Positions 29,831-39,776 are shown, counted from the first letter of the stretch. The stretch: DNA of 64,000 nucleotides from Bartonella massiliensis (GCF_902150025.1 NZ_CABFVS010000002.1:1-64000); one strand, 5' to 3'. The notes: generated by a model not told the origin, from the letters alone. Numbers and translations are program-made.

Positions 29831-32800
29831 ACTCTCTACCGCCACCCCCCGCTTATAATCACGCCAATTTGTCACCGGCTGTATGTTAAATTCCACACCC
29901 GTTTGGAGTGCAGTAAAATGCGCTCTGCCGCATTTAATTTTCAGCATTTCTTTAAGACGCAAATCAAACTCGCTGCTCGCCCCTTTTGTCTCCAGCACAA
30001 AGTAAAGCTTTTGCGCGCCATCACGCTCTAAAAAAACCGCCCAATCCGGCGTATAAGAGCCTATGGGCGTCGCAATTTTAAAGCTCCTTGGTAATTTAAA
30101 AAATAATTTTACTTCGGGGTCATTATCTAAACTTTGCGCAAACTCTTTCTCCACACTGCTTTCATAAACCACATGGTCATATACACTCTTCTCACTTACC
30201 ACAGCTGTGCGCTCTAAATTCGCCACAAGCTCTTCGCTGGTAAAAAACTCTTGAACACTATATTCTTGCCCAGCTAGCTTTAAATATTTAATGCCATCAA
30301 TTGTAAGATTAACATGGGTTTTATTGAGTATTTCTTCTATGCGCTCTAAAAAAGCTTGTGGATTTCTTACAAACTCATACGCACGACCACTCTTTATCAA
30401 AATACCAATAATTGTCTTTGCAGTTAATTTCAGCTTTAAAGTCAAATAATGTACAATGTCCGGCAATGCACACGCGCCATAATCAAACGCACTCTGCTTT
30501 AATAACTGCTCTTCATAGGCTACACCGACACTATCCAGTTCTATCTTTGCTGTCTGATAAACCAAATGCGCGAACGCAACTGGCGCCATTTTTTTCACTG
30601 CATCTACTGCTTTGGCGACAAATTCTGTATGATCAAGCTTTGCACGATAAGTGGTTTTTTTATTGATCTTCTCCCACAAAGCCAAAAACTCCGGCGAAGC
30701 CACTGTTTGCTTTTTAAGCTTAACCCGCACCTCGCGCGCAGCATTACGAATAATCGGCATGGGTTGGATCGCCTCTAGCGCCTGCATCACAGCCCGCTCT
30801 TGCCCTTTACTAAAATGTTCACTTAAATCCAGCGTCCCAGCTGACAATTGCGCTTTTAATGTCTCTGTGATTTTTCCTGCTGATGTAAGCAAAGCCTTTT
30901 CACGCAACTCAACCAATATATCAGCAGCCTCTTGCGAAGACAGAAACTTTTTTTCCGTCACAGCTGTCACATAAGTCAGATCTTGCAGCGTCTCAACATT
31001 GATAGGTGCACCTGTCTCAATTTTTTTCATAATTTCTTGACGCAATTCTTGCGGAACTTCCTCTGCTGCTATGGTTTCAAGTTCGCGCTTAATCGACTCT
31101 TGATCTGCCTTTACAATGCCCGTCTCATCAAGCAGCTCTTTCTCAACCAGCACCTTAACCAACTTCTCTGCTTGCGGCGCCTCCACCCTAGAAACCACAT
31201 ATTTTACATCTTCATAAAAACGGCCAACCAATTGCTCCATCTGCAATGTACCAAGTTTATAACCAATATCCGCCTCTAATTCTTTTTGCAATGTACTCAC
31301 AAACTCAGCAAAGCTTTCATTCACCATGACATGCAGCACATTTATATCTTTATCTTCCACCCGCTCACCTTGTTGATTTACACAAAGCCGCAAACCGCGA
31401 CCAATCTTTTGTCGTGCAGTAAAATTCGATTTTTGCTCAATCAACATGCACACTTGAAATACATTCGGATTATCCCAGCCTTCTCTCAAGGCCGAATGCG
31501 AAAAGATAAAACGCAAAGGGCATGCAAAAGATAACAACCATTCCTTATCGCGCATAATCGTGTTATAAGTGTCATCATCGGCTTGGCTGTCGCCCTTTGT
31601 ATCCTTATACACGCCCTTCTTGTCTTGCGAGAAATAACCGCCATGCACGCTAGAGACATTTTGCGCAAACTTAGTTCGCAAGGGAGCATATTTCTCTTTC
31701 GCCAACAGCTCTTCATAACATTCTTCAAACATACACTCATAAAGCGCTGGCTCTTCATCATTGCTACGATATTTAGCCACCTCATCAATAAAAAAAAGTG
31801 ATAAAACTTTGATCCCTAAAGGTACAAGCCGCAATTCCTTATCTAAATGTGTTTCTATAGTGCGATAAATTTGCGCGCGTTTAAGCTCTATTGTATTCAC
31901 ATCACCAAGTGCGTGACCAAATTTGACGATTTCAGTATCAGAAAATTCAACGGCTTCATCCCCCGCCATGCAATTGATACCCGAAACAATATAGCCCTTA
32001 TAAAGCTCACGCTCCCCCGTAACGCGATACAGATCATCACCTTGCTTCACTGTAACTGTTTTACGGCTAACAGTGCCATTCTTTCCCGCAATATCCAACT
32101 CTAAACGCGCCTTAAAGCCATGTTTGTGTGATACGGATTTCAAGGCAATATAGGGACGATTAAAATCTTGCTCTATCTGGTTAGAAGAGACACAAATTTG
32201 CTTCACCAGCCCTTTTTGATAAGCATCAACAGGTGTTAAACGATAGAGAAGATTAATCTCATCTTTATGCGTGGCACTATAGCGGAAAATACAAAGCGGA
32301 TTAAGGCTCGCAATAGCCTCTTTGGCTTTTTCTGTATTATCCACCGATTGCGGTTCATCTATAATCACAATTGGATTTGTATCTTGGATATAGCGCATAG
32401 CACTTTCGCCATTCAGCCTATCCTGCGGAAGATTGATAATATTTTCTGCTTTTTTAAATGCATCAATATTGATGATCATAATTTCAATATTGATCGAGCT
32501 TGCAAATTGGCGAATTTGCGAAAGATCTTTTGAATTATAAATAAAATAACGATAGGGCAAATTATCAAACTCTGCTTGAAAATGCTCCCTCGTTACCTGC
32601 AGTGATTTATATACCCCTTCGCGAATAGCAACACTTGGTACGACAATAATAAATTTGGTAAAACCATAGAGTTGATTTAACTCAAAAATCGTCTTGCTAT
32701 AGACATAAGTTTTGCCTGTGCCTGTTTCCATCTCAATAGAAAACTGCTTTTTCTCTAGCGTCTTACTCGCCAAAAGTTTATTGTTCTGTTGTACCTCTTG

Positions 32801-32989
32801 TAAATTTGCTAATATGCTTTCATCACTGATCAATAATTGATTACCATAACCAAATTCATTTAACGCTAATTGTCCTCGTTCTGAACGCAAGAAAAAAGAA
32901 GAATCCTGTTGTGATTGGCCTTTAAATAAATCAGTGACGCTTTTAACCGCATCATTTTGAAATTCTTGTTGTTTAAACTTAAGTTTCAT
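29798..32989 (-). CDS. res: type III restriction endonuclease subunit
   Basis: A 1063-residue helicase-nuclease subunit that pairs with Mod to cut unmethylated DNA after ATP-driven communication between sites. It has Walker A METGTGKT (GTGKT 90-94), the DEPQ box 211-214, FRYSATH at 235-241 and motif VI QKIGRGLRL. The C-terminal PD-(D/E)xK nuclease core is TPDWAVF (PD 981-982) with LETKG (E1000, K1002). The gene is intact; ATG at 32989 lies 28 nt after the nearest mod stop. Its final codons are encoded by DNA that also carries the fic relic on the other strand, so the extreme C-terminus was acquired by a rearrangement. It is the only intact res for three mod genes. Confidence 0.93.
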   Translation of the reverse strand: MKLKFKQQEFQNDAVKSVTDLFKGQSQQDSSFFLRSERGQLALNEFGYGNQLLISDESILANLQEVQQNNKLLASKTLEKKQFSIEMETGTGKTYVYSKTIFELNQLYGFTKFIIVVPSVAIREGVYKSLQVTREHFQAEFDNLPYRYFIYNSKDLSQIRQFASSINIEIMIINIDAFKKAENIINLPQDRLNGESAMRYIQDTNPIVIIDEPQSVDNTEKAKEAIASLNPLCIFRYSATHKDEINLLYRLTPVDAYQKGLVKQICVSSNQIEQDFNRPYIALKSVSHKHGFKARLELDIAGKNGTVSRKTVTVKQGDDLYRVTGERELYKGYIVSGINCMAGDEAVEFSDTEIVKFGHALGDVNTIELKRAQIYRTIETHLDKELRLVPLGIKVLSLFFIDEVAKYRSNDEEPALYECMFEECYEELLAKEKYAPLRTKFAQNVSSVHGGYFSQDKKGVYKDTKGDSQADDDTYNTIMRDKEWLLSFACPLRFIFSHSALREGWDNPNVFQVCMLIEQKSNFTARQKIGRGLRLCVNQQGERVEDKDINVLHVMVNESFAEFVSTLQKELEADIGYKLGTLQMEQLVGRFYEDVKYVVSRVEAPQAEKLVKVLVEKELLDETGIVKADQESIKRELETIAAEEVPQELRQEIMKKIETGAPINVETLQDLTYVTAVTEKKFLSSQEAADILVELREKALLTSAGKITETLKAQLSAGTLDLSEHFSKGQERAVMQALEAIQPMPIIRNAAREVRVKLKKQTVASPEFLALWEKINKKTTYRAKLDHTEFVAKAVDAVKKMAPVAFAHLVYQTAKIELDSVGVAYEEQLLKQSAFDYGACALPDIVHYLTLKLKLTAKTIIGILIKSGRAYEFVRNPQAFLERIEEILNKTHVNLTIDGIKYLKLAGQEYSVQEFFTSEELVANLERTAVVSEKSVYDHVVYESSVEKEFAQSLDNDPEVKLFFKLPRSFKIATPIGSYTPDWAVFLERDGAQKLYFVLETKGASSEFDLRLKEMLKIKCGRAHFTALQTGVEFNIQPVTNWRDYKRGVAVESEDCGRSGRHE

Positions 32990-33017
32990 ATCGTCGCCCC
33001 AATCGTCTCTCTATAGC

Positions 33018-34865
33018 TTAAATTTTATCAAAACTTACTTCATTGTCTTTAAAGATAAAGTCGCAATTAATAAGCGACTCATCACTTTCAAAGGCCGCAT
33101 CAAGCGCTATGATCTTTACAGGTAAGTACTTTATCATTTCTTCCGCATCTTCGGGTTCAAAGGGCGGCTCTATAGCTATAATCACCAAGACATCCCCTTC
33201 GCTTTGGCCTATATAATAGAAATTTTTGTCATTGATTGATAAAGGATAAATTTTTAAATCCAGTGGCCAACCATATTTAAGAATGATCTCGAAGATAATA
33301 TCTTGATGAGAGCGTTCGGGCTTTACTCCTTTTAAAATACGATCAAAGCGCATTTGCAATTGTTCTTTAACATCAGATGCATTCGGATCAATTGGGCTAT
33401 CATCCCATATGGGAAAGTTGGAACTATCGAGCTCTAGCACGCGAAATCCGATATCTAGAGGCTGCGCGCGCGTGAGTAAACCTGCTTCATGTTTTTGCTT
33501 GATTTGTGCACCAGCACGGCGAATACGTTCAATTCCTATGTCGCATATATTCTTATAACCAGCCTTATAAGCTTCACTCTTCTCATCACATAACTCAGGC
33601 AATTGCACCATGATGAATTTTCGATTGCCACCATCTTGCGCGTTTAAAGCCATCACTGCATGTGCTGTTGTACTGGAGCCCGCGAAAAAGTCGAGAATAA
33701 TATCATTATTTTGAGGATCTATTGCAAGAAGTAACATTTTTTTTAATAAATCTACCGGCTTCGGACTATCAAAATAGGCTCCCCCTAATAAAGCTTTTAA
33801 AGCTTTTGTTGCTTCCGCTGTATAAAATTTTTCATCCCACCAAGACGTAGCTACTCTTCGCGATTGTAATGCTTTTTCTTTATAATATTTTTGTTGGAGA
33901 CCATTTGCCGTTTTTACAATTAACCCTTGATCGTATTTTTCTTGCATCGTTTCTTGAGAATAACGCCAATAACCCGTTATTCCCTCAAACGTATAATGCG
34001 GATTACCCTTAGCAGCCCCACCAGGCCCATCTACAGGAATCAGTTTGTATTCACCAGTAGCGTCTTTCTGGTTAAAGCCTTCCGTTATAGGAGGCAGACC
34101 AAACTTATGTCGCTGAAAAAAAAGCGTAGCTATGTTTTTTGCATATACTAAAATAAAATTGTGACTAGACGATATTATCTTATCGTTAGATATAGATGCG
34201 CGGGACTTATGGCAAATTTGAACAACAAAATTCTCTTCGCCAAACACCTCGTCGCACACTTTGCGCAAATTATGCACTTCATGGTCGTCAATCGAGATAA
34301 ATATTACCCCATCATCACGCAAAAGCGTCTGTGCCAAACGCAAGCGCGGATAAATCATATTGAGCCACGCCGTGTGAAAACGACCCATTGTCTCAGGGTT
34401 CGATTTGGTCGTTTGGCGCGTCACTTCCTTATAGCGCGCTAGCGGGTCCTTAAAATCATCTTCATAGACAAAGTCGTTCCCCGTATTATAGGGCGGATCA
34501 ATGTAAATCATCTTAACTTGCTGAAAGTAAGCCCGCTGAATAAGCTTTAAAACTTCAAGATTATCGCCCTTAATATAAAGATTATGCGTATGATCAAAGT
34601 TCACGCTCTCCTCGCGCTTCGGACGCAAGGTCGCAAATGAAGGCTTTTGCGCAAGCTTTAAACTCGCGCCTTTACCCTTCCATTCAAATTTGAACTTCTC
34701 AAAATCATTATCAATATATTCGCCACATAAATTTAATAACTGATCTATATCCAGCTTTCCCTCAACAAAACATTGCGGAAAAGCTGCTTTTAACTTTTCT
34801 ATGTCTGGATTAACTGGGCTTTGACTCATGCCCTCTATTTTACGCTCACCCGCTATTATACTCAT
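33018..34865 (-). CDS. mod: type III DNA adenine methyltransferase, specificity variant 1 (res-proximal)
   Basis: The 615-residue Mod subunit recognises the target and methylates adenine N6. It is a beta-class order: DPPYNTGNDF (DPPY 123-126) precedes the SAM site DFFAGSSTTAHAV (from residue 392). Residues 1-213 are essentially identical to the two other mod genes; residues 214 to about 388 are a target-recognition domain unlike theirs (for example FGLPPITEGFNQKDATGEYK); the C-terminus is again shared with small differences (ILKGVKPERS, PLSINDKNF). ATG at 34865 has GGAG about 10 nt upstream. It is followed directly by intact res and forms the complete operon mod-res. Confidence 0.93.
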   Translation of the reverse strand: MSIIAGERKIEGMSQSPVNPDIEKLKAAFPQCFVEGKLDIDQLLNLCGEYIDNDFEKFKFEWKGKGASLKLAQKPSFATLRPKREESVNFDHTHNLYIKGDNLEVLKLIQRAYFQQVKMIYIDPPYNTGNDFVYEDDFKDPLARYKEVTRQTTKSNPETMGRFHTAWLNMIYPRLRLAQTLLRDDGVIFISIDDHEVHNLRKVCDEVFGEENFVVQICHKSRASISNDKIISSSHNFILVYAKNIATLFFQRHKFGLPPITEGFNQKDATGEYKLIPVDGPGGAAKGNPHYTFEGITGYWRYSQETMQEKYDQGLIVKTANGLQQKYYKEKALQSRRVATSWWDEKFYTAEATKALKALLGGAYFDSPKPVDLLKKMLLLAIDPQNNDIILDFFAGSSTTAHAVMALNAQDGGNRKFIMVQLPELCDEKSEAYKAGYKNICDIGIERIRRAGAQIKQKHEAGLLTRAQPLDIGFRVLELDSSNFPIWDDSPIDPNASDVKEQLQMRFDRILKGVKPERSHQDIIFEIILKYGWPLDLKIYPLSINDKNFYYIGQSEGDVLVIIAIEPPFEPEDAEEMIKYLPVKIIALDAAFESDESLINCDFIFKDNEVSFDKI

Positions 34866-35116
34866 CTTTGCGCTTCTCCGTTACGCTTAGTAGAAAATGT
34901 CTATGAATATTTTTTTTGTACGTCGCAATCCCTTTTATCCTATTTATTTCTTATTATTTCTGTGTCCTCTGCAAATTTACTTTCATGAAAAGTGTCATAT
35001 AAATTGTTCTCTTTATTTTTTAAAGTTTCTTGTGTTTATTTTATCTCTTTTCGCTTACGCAAATTAGCTAGATCTGTTCACATTACCACACTTTGATCAT
35101 TTTGCTTTACAAGAGA

Positions 35117-35274
35117 AATAATTGATTACCATAACCAAATTCATTTAACGCTAATTATCCTTGTTCTGAACGCAAGAAAAAAGAAGAAGCCCGTTGTGGG
35201 TGACCTTTAAATAAATCAGTGACGCTTTTAACCGCATCATTTTGAAATTCTTGTTGTTTAAACTTAAGTTTCAT
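35117..35274 (-). pseudogene. truncated 5' end of res, stub 1
   Basis: This stub begins ATGAAACTTAAGTTTAAACA exactly like intact res and covers its first 158 nt (compare 32832-32989). It has several substitutions and a TAA at the codon after SEQG. It ends at AATAATT, where the sequence switches to the region upstream of the next mod. It lies directly downstream of mod variant 2, in the place where a complete res would be. Confidence 0.9.
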
Positions 35275-35302
35275 ATCGCCGACCCAATTGTCTCTTTATA
35301 GT

Positions 35303-37201
35303 TTAAATTTTATCAAAACTTACTTCATTGTCTTTAAAGATAAAGTCGCAATTAATAAGCGACTCATCACTTTCAAAGGCCGCATCAAGCGCTATGATCT
35401 TTATAGGTAAGTGCTTTATCATTTCTTCCGCATCTTCGGGTTCAAAGGGGGGCTCTATAACTATAATCACCAATACATCCCCTTCGCTTTGGCCTATATA
35501 ATAGAAATTTTTGCCATTGATTGGTAAAGGATAAATTTTTAAATCCAGTGGCCAACCATATTTAAGCATGATCTCGAAGATAATATCTTGATGAGAGCGT
35601 TCGGGCTTTATCCCTTTTAAAATATGATCAAAGCGGATTTGCAATTGTTCTTTAACATCAGATGCATTCGGATCAATTGGGCTATCATCCCATATGGGAA
35701 AGTTGGAACTATCGAGCTCTAGCACGCGAAATCCGATGTCTAGAGGCTGCGCGCGTGTGAGTAAACCTGCTTCATGCTTTTGCTTGATTTGTGCACCAGC
35801 GCGGCGAATACGTTCAATTCCTATGTCGCATATATTCTTATAACCTGCCTTATAAGCTTCGCTCTTCCCATCACACAACTCAGGCAATTGCACCATGATG
35901 AATTTTCGATTGCCACCATCTTGCGCATTTAAAGCCATCACTGCATGTGCTGTTGTACTGGAGCCCGCGAAAAAATCGAGGATTATGTCGTTCTCGCTTG
36001 TACTACTTTCTAATAAAACCTTTATCGCTTCTGGATTTTTCGGAAAATCGAACGCCCCCTTAAAATCTTCTAACGGTTTAGAAGCAAAATGATCTAACCA
36101 GTTTGTATTTCGTAAAATATTTTCTGTAGGCGGAATCCAATGTTCAACGCCCATATTTTTCCCCTTGCCAGACGGGTTTCTACGTATAAATTTTTTAGTG
36201 AAACCCGTCTTTCTCCAGTATTCTTCTAGTGAAATAGAGGAATGATTTTCTAAGTAATCAACATAATTTGCAATCGCTTCCTCTGCTTTTTCTTTTGACC
36301 ATTTCCATTGCCCCTCATTTGGCGTAAAGCCTAAAATATCATAACGCATCGTTGGACGATCAGCATTATTCCAGAAACCTTTCCAGTATCCTGCAGCCTG
36401 CCGTTGCTCACTCGCTTCCCGATACACAGGGTTAAATTTAAATTTGCTAGATTTAACATAGCAAAGCACATACTCAAAACCAGTATTAAAGCTAACCAAT
36501 CCATCTTGAATGAATTGACTATTGATATTTTTATCATAACGTTTCAGGATAAAAACGTTTCTAAAATTCTCCTCACCAAAGACTTCATCACACACTTTGC
36601 GCAAATTATGCACTTCATGGTCGTCAATCGAGATAAATATTACCCCATCATCACGCAAAAGCGTCTGTGCTAAACGCAAGCGCGGATAAATCATATTGAG
36701 CCACGCCGTGTGAAAACGACCCATTGTCTCAGGGTTCGATTTGGTCGTTTGGCGCGTCACTTCCTTATAGCGCGCTAGCGGGTCCTTAAAATCATCTTCA
36801 TAGACAAAGTCGTTCCCCGTATTATAGGGCGGATCAATGTAAATCATCTTAACTTGCTGAAAGTAAGCCCGCTGAATAAGCTTTAAAACTTCAAGATTAT
36901 CGCCCTTAATATAAAGATTATGCGTATGATCAAAGTTCACGCTCTCCTCGCGCTTCGGACGCAAGGTCGCAAATGAAGGCTTTTGCGCAAGCTTTAAACT
37001 CGCGCCTTTACCCTTCCATTCAAATTTGAACTTCTCAAAATCATTATCAATATATTCGCCACATAAATTTAATAACTGATCTATATCCAGCTTTCCCTCA
37101 ACAAAACATTGCGGAAAAGCTGCTTTTAACTTTTCTATGTCTGGATTAACTGGGCTTTGACTCATGCCCTCTATTTTACGCTCACCCGCTATTATACTCA
37201 T
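35303..37201 (-). CDS. mod: type III DNA adenine methyltransferase, specificity variant 2 (middle)
   Basis: The 632-residue paralogue has the same first 213 residues (DPPY 123-126) and the same C-terminal part with DFFAGSSTTAHAV from residue 409. The central target-recognition domain (about 214-403) is unrelated to the other two; examples are RYDKNINSQFIQDGLVSF and LEEYWRKTGFTKKFIRR. The shared C-terminus is closer to variant 3 than to variant 1 (IKPERS, PLPINGKNF). It is followed by res stub 1, not by an intact res. The frame is complete, so it can act as an orphan methyltransferase or share the intact Res in trans. The upstream 190 nt differ in small indels from those of the other two copies. 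Confidence 0.92.
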   Translation of the reverse strand: MSIIAGERKIEGMSQSPVNPDIEKLKAAFPQCFVEGKLDIDQLLNLCGEYIDNDFEKFKFEWKGKGASLKLAQKPSFATLRPKREESVNFDHTHNLYIKGDNLEVLKLIQRAYFQQVKMIYIDPPYNTGNDFVYEDDFKDPLARYKEVTRQTTKSNPETMGRFHTAWLNMIYPRLRLAQTLLRDDGVIFISIDDHEVHNLRKVCDEVFGEENFRNVFILKRYDKNINSQFIQDGLVSFNTGFEYVLCYVKSSKFKFNPVYREASEQRQAAGYWKGFWNNADRPTMRYDILGFTPNEGQWKWSKEKAEEAIANYVDYLENHSSISLEEYWRKTGFTKKFIRRNPSGKGKNMGVEHWIPPTENILRNTNWLDHFASKPLEDFKGAFDFPKNPEAIKVLLESSTSENDIILDFFAGSSTTAHAVMALNAQDGGNRKFIMVQLPELCDGKSEAYKAGYKNICDIGIERIRRAGAQIKQKHEAGLLTRAQPLDIGFRVLELDSSNFPIWDDSPIDPNASDVKEQLQIRFDHILKGIKPERSHQDIIFEIMLKYGWPLDLKIYPLPINGKNFYYIGQSEGDVLVIIVIEPPFEPEDAEEMIKHLPIKIIALDAAFESDESLINCDFIFKDNEVSFDKI

Positions 37202-37442
37202 CTTTGCGCTTCTCCGTTACGCTTAGTAGAAAATGTCTATGAATATTTCTTTTGTACGTCGCAATTCCTTTTATCCTATTTATTTCTGTATCCTCTGCAA
37301 ATTTACTTTCATGCAAAGTGTCGTATAAGTTGTTCTCTTTATTTTTTAAAGTTTCTTGTGCTTGTTTTATCTCTTTTCGCTTACGCAAGTCTGCTAGATC
37401 TGTTCGCATTATCACACTTTGATCATTTTGCTTTACAAGAGA

Positions 37443-37600
37443 AATAATTGATTACCATAACCAAATTCATTTAACGCTAATTGTCCTTGTTCTGAACGCA
37501 AGGAAAAAGAAGAATCCTGTTGTGATTGGCCTTTAAATAAATCAGTGACGCTTTTAACCGCATCATTTTGAAATTCTTGTTGTTTAAACTTAAGTTTCAT
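37443..37600 (-). pseudogene. truncated 5' end of res, stub 2
   Basis: 158 nt matching the first 158 nt of intact res, here with an open frame (ATG at 37600 to GNQLFL near the end). It stops at AATAATT, as stub 1 does. It follows mod variant 3. With no stop before the junction, the frame could run a few codons into the next unit's upstream region; a functional product is not expected. Confidence 0.9.
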
Positions 37601-37628
37601 ATCGTCGCCCCAATCGTCTCTCTATAGC

Positions 37629-39512
37629 TTAAATTTTATCAAAACTTACTTCATTGTCTTTAAAGATAAAGTCGCAATTAATAAGCGATTCATCACTTTC
37701 AAAGGTCGCATCAAGCGCTATGATCTTTATAGGTAAGTGCTTTATCATTTCTTCCGCATCTTCGGGTTCAAAGGGGGGCTCTATAGCTATAATCACCAAT
37801 ACATCCCCTTCGCTTTGGCCTATATAATAGAAATTTTTGCCATTGATTGGTAAAGGATAAATTTTTAAATCCAGTGGCCAACCATATTTAAGCATGATCT
37901 CGAAGATAATATCTTGATGAGAGCGTTCGGGCTTTATCCCTTTTAAAATATGATCAAAGCGGATTTGCAATTGTTCTTTAACATCAGATGCATTCGGATC
38001 AATTGGGCTATCATCCCATATGGGAAAGTTGGAACTATCGAGCTCTAGCACGCGAAATCCGATGTCTAGAGGCTGCGCGCGTGTGAGTTCTGCTTCATGC
38101 TTTTGCTTGATTTGTGCACCAGCGCGGCGAATACGTTCAATTCCTATGTCGCATATATTCTTATAACCTGCCTTATAAGCTTCGCTCTTCCCATCACACA
38201 ACTCAGGCAATTGCACCATGATGAATTTTCGATTGCCGCCATCTTGCGCATTTAAAGCCATCACTGCATGTGCTGTTGTACTGGAGCCCGCGAAAAAATC
38301 GAAAATGATGTCATTCTCTTGCACATTGGCAATCGTCAACAGCCGTTGCAAAAGCCGCAAAGGCTTTGGCCCATCAAATACCGCCCGCTCCATAAGGGCA
38401 GTGACCTCTTGCACACCTTCTTGGCTGTGACCAACCTCTTTATAAAACAAGAGAGACGTCACCGCCATGCCATCAAATTTGAGTTCATTTAAAAAGCGTT
38501 TAATCCGTGGCGTATTATTACCATCAGGCCCAAACCAAATACGATTATCAGCCCGCATTTCTTTAAATTTTTCCTTGCTTACGACCCAGCTCCGTCCAGC
38601 AGGCGGCAAGATTTTACGACCCGAAGGCGTAATAATCTCGTATATATCTTTTTCCGTTACGCGCTTAGCCGTCAAATTATCTGACTGCCACACTCCTCTT
38701 GGATCATTATCAGAATTTTTATAGCGACTATTCGCCTCCGCTGTGCGCGGTAAGCGACCAATAGTAAAGGCGCTAATATATTTGGCATACATCAAGATAT
38801 AATCATGGCTTTTAGACACATAACGTGCATCATTTTTTGGCGCATAAGCGCGTTCCCATACCAATTGCGCAACAAAATTTTCCTCGCCAAAGACTTCATC
38901 ACACACTTTGCGCAAATTATGTACTTCATGGTCGTCAATCGAGATAAATATTACCCCATCATCACGCAAAAGCGTCTGTGCTAAACGCAAGCGCGGATAA
39001 ATCATATTGAGCCACGCCGTGTGAAAACGACCCATTGTCTCAGGGTTCGATTTGGTCGTTTGGCGCGTCACTTCCTTATAGCGCGCTAGCGGGTCCTTAA
39101 AATCATCTTCATAGACAAAGTCGTTCCCCGTATTATAGGGCGGATCAATGTAAATCATCTTAACTTGCTGAAAGTAAGCCCGCTGAATAAGCTTTAAAAC
39201 TTCAAGATTATCGCCCTTAATATAAAGATTATGCGTATGATCAAAGTTCACGCTCTCCTCGCGCTTCGGACGCAAGGTCGCAAATGAAGGCTTTTGCGCA
39301 AGCTTTAAACTCGCGCCTTTACCCTTCCATTCAAATTTGAACTTCTCAAAATCATTATCAATATATTCGCCACATAAATTTAATAACTGATCTATATCCA
39401 GCTTTCCCTCAACAAAACATTGCGGAAAGGCTGCTTTTAACTTTTCTATGTCTGGATTAACTGGGCTTTGACTCATGCCCTCTATTTTACGCTCACCCGC
39501 TATTATACTCAT
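37629..39512 (-). CDS. mod: type III DNA adenine methyltransferase, specificity variant 3 (tRNA-proximal)
   Basis: The 627-residue paralogue has the shared first 213 residues with DPPY 123-126 and the shared C-terminus with DFFAGSSTTAHAV from residue 404. A third, unrelated target-recognition domain occupies about 214-400 (for example LVWERAYAPKNDARYVSKSH and FGPDGNNTPRIKRFLNELKF). Its C-terminal third is almost the same as variant 2. It is the first unit in the direction of transcription, and its upstream region runs without repeat into the tRNA-His flank, so it may carry the original promoter. The frame is intact. Confidence 0.92.
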   Translation of the reverse strand: MSIIAGERKIEGMSQSPVNPDIEKLKAAFPQCFVEGKLDIDQLLNLCGEYIDNDFEKFKFEWKGKGASLKLAQKPSFATLRPKREESVNFDHTHNLYIKGDNLEVLKLIQRAYFQQVKMIYIDPPYNTGNDFVYEDDFKDPLARYKEVTRQTTKSNPETMGRFHTAWLNMIYPRLRLAQTLLRDDGVIFISIDDHEVHNLRKVCDEVFGEENFVAQLVWERAYAPKNDARYVSKSHDYILMYAKYISAFTIGRLPRTAEANSRYKNSDNDPRGVWQSDNLTAKRVTEKDIYEIITPSGRKILPPAGRSWVVSKEKFKEMRADNRIWFGPDGNNTPRIKRFLNELKFDGMAVTSLLFYKEVGHSQEGVQEVTALMERAVFDGPKPLRLLQRLLTIANVQENDIIFDFFAGSSTTAHAVMALNAQDGGNRKFIMVQLPELCDGKSEAYKAGYKNICDIGIERIRRAGAQIKQKHEAELTRAQPLDIGFRVLELDSSNFPIWDDSPIDPNASDVKEQLQIRFDHILKGIKPERSHQDIIFEIMLKYGWPLDLKIYPLPINGKNFYYIGQSEGDVLVIIAIEPPFEPEDAEEMIKHLPIKIIALDATFESDESLINCDFIFKDNEVSFDKI

Positions 39513-39776
39513 CTTTGCGCTTCTCCGTTACGCTTAGTAGAAAATGTCTATGAATATTTTTTTTGTACGTCGCAATCCCTTTTATCCTATTTATTTCTTA
39601 TTATTTCTGTGTCCTCTGCAAATTTACTTTCATGAAAAGTGTCATATAAATTGTTCTCTTTATTTTTTAAAGTTTCTTGTGTTTATTTTATCTCTTTTCG
39701 CTTACGCAAATTAGCTAGATCTGTTCACATTACCACACTTTGATCATTTTGCTTTTTTGCCTTGCTTTGCAAGAGT

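Larger units (their letters stand above)
32832..39776 (-). repeat. three-unit tandem array of [mod + res 5' end], about 2.3 kb per unit
   Basis: Units run 32832-35116, 35117-37442 and 37443-39776 (2285, 2326 and 2334 nt). Each contains about 250 nt of upstream sequence, a full mod and 158 nt of the res start; only the first continues into complete res. All unit ends fall at AATAATT (32832, 35117, 37443, 39777), the only obvious shared bases between res and the sequence upstream of the array. This fits one microhomology-mediated duplication followed by unequal crossing-over. The centre of each mod differs completely, while the flanks are nearly the same. Confidence 0.88.

Noticed and set aside
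29567-30031. 154-codon plus-strand frame beginning at 29567
   Set aside because: Its first 85 codons are the fic relic and the remainder is antisense to res; the start is a TTG without ribosome site.
33018-39512. Simple-sequence repeats in mod genes for phase variation
   Set aside because: No long homopolymer or tandem short repeat is seen in the 5' parts of the three mod genes, so the slippage mechanism known for other mod genes is not supported here.
33018-39512. Triple mod array as an assembly artefact
   Set aside because: The centres are unrelated and each has a complete frame with proper junctions to shared flanks; a mis-assembly of one locus would not create three different target domains.
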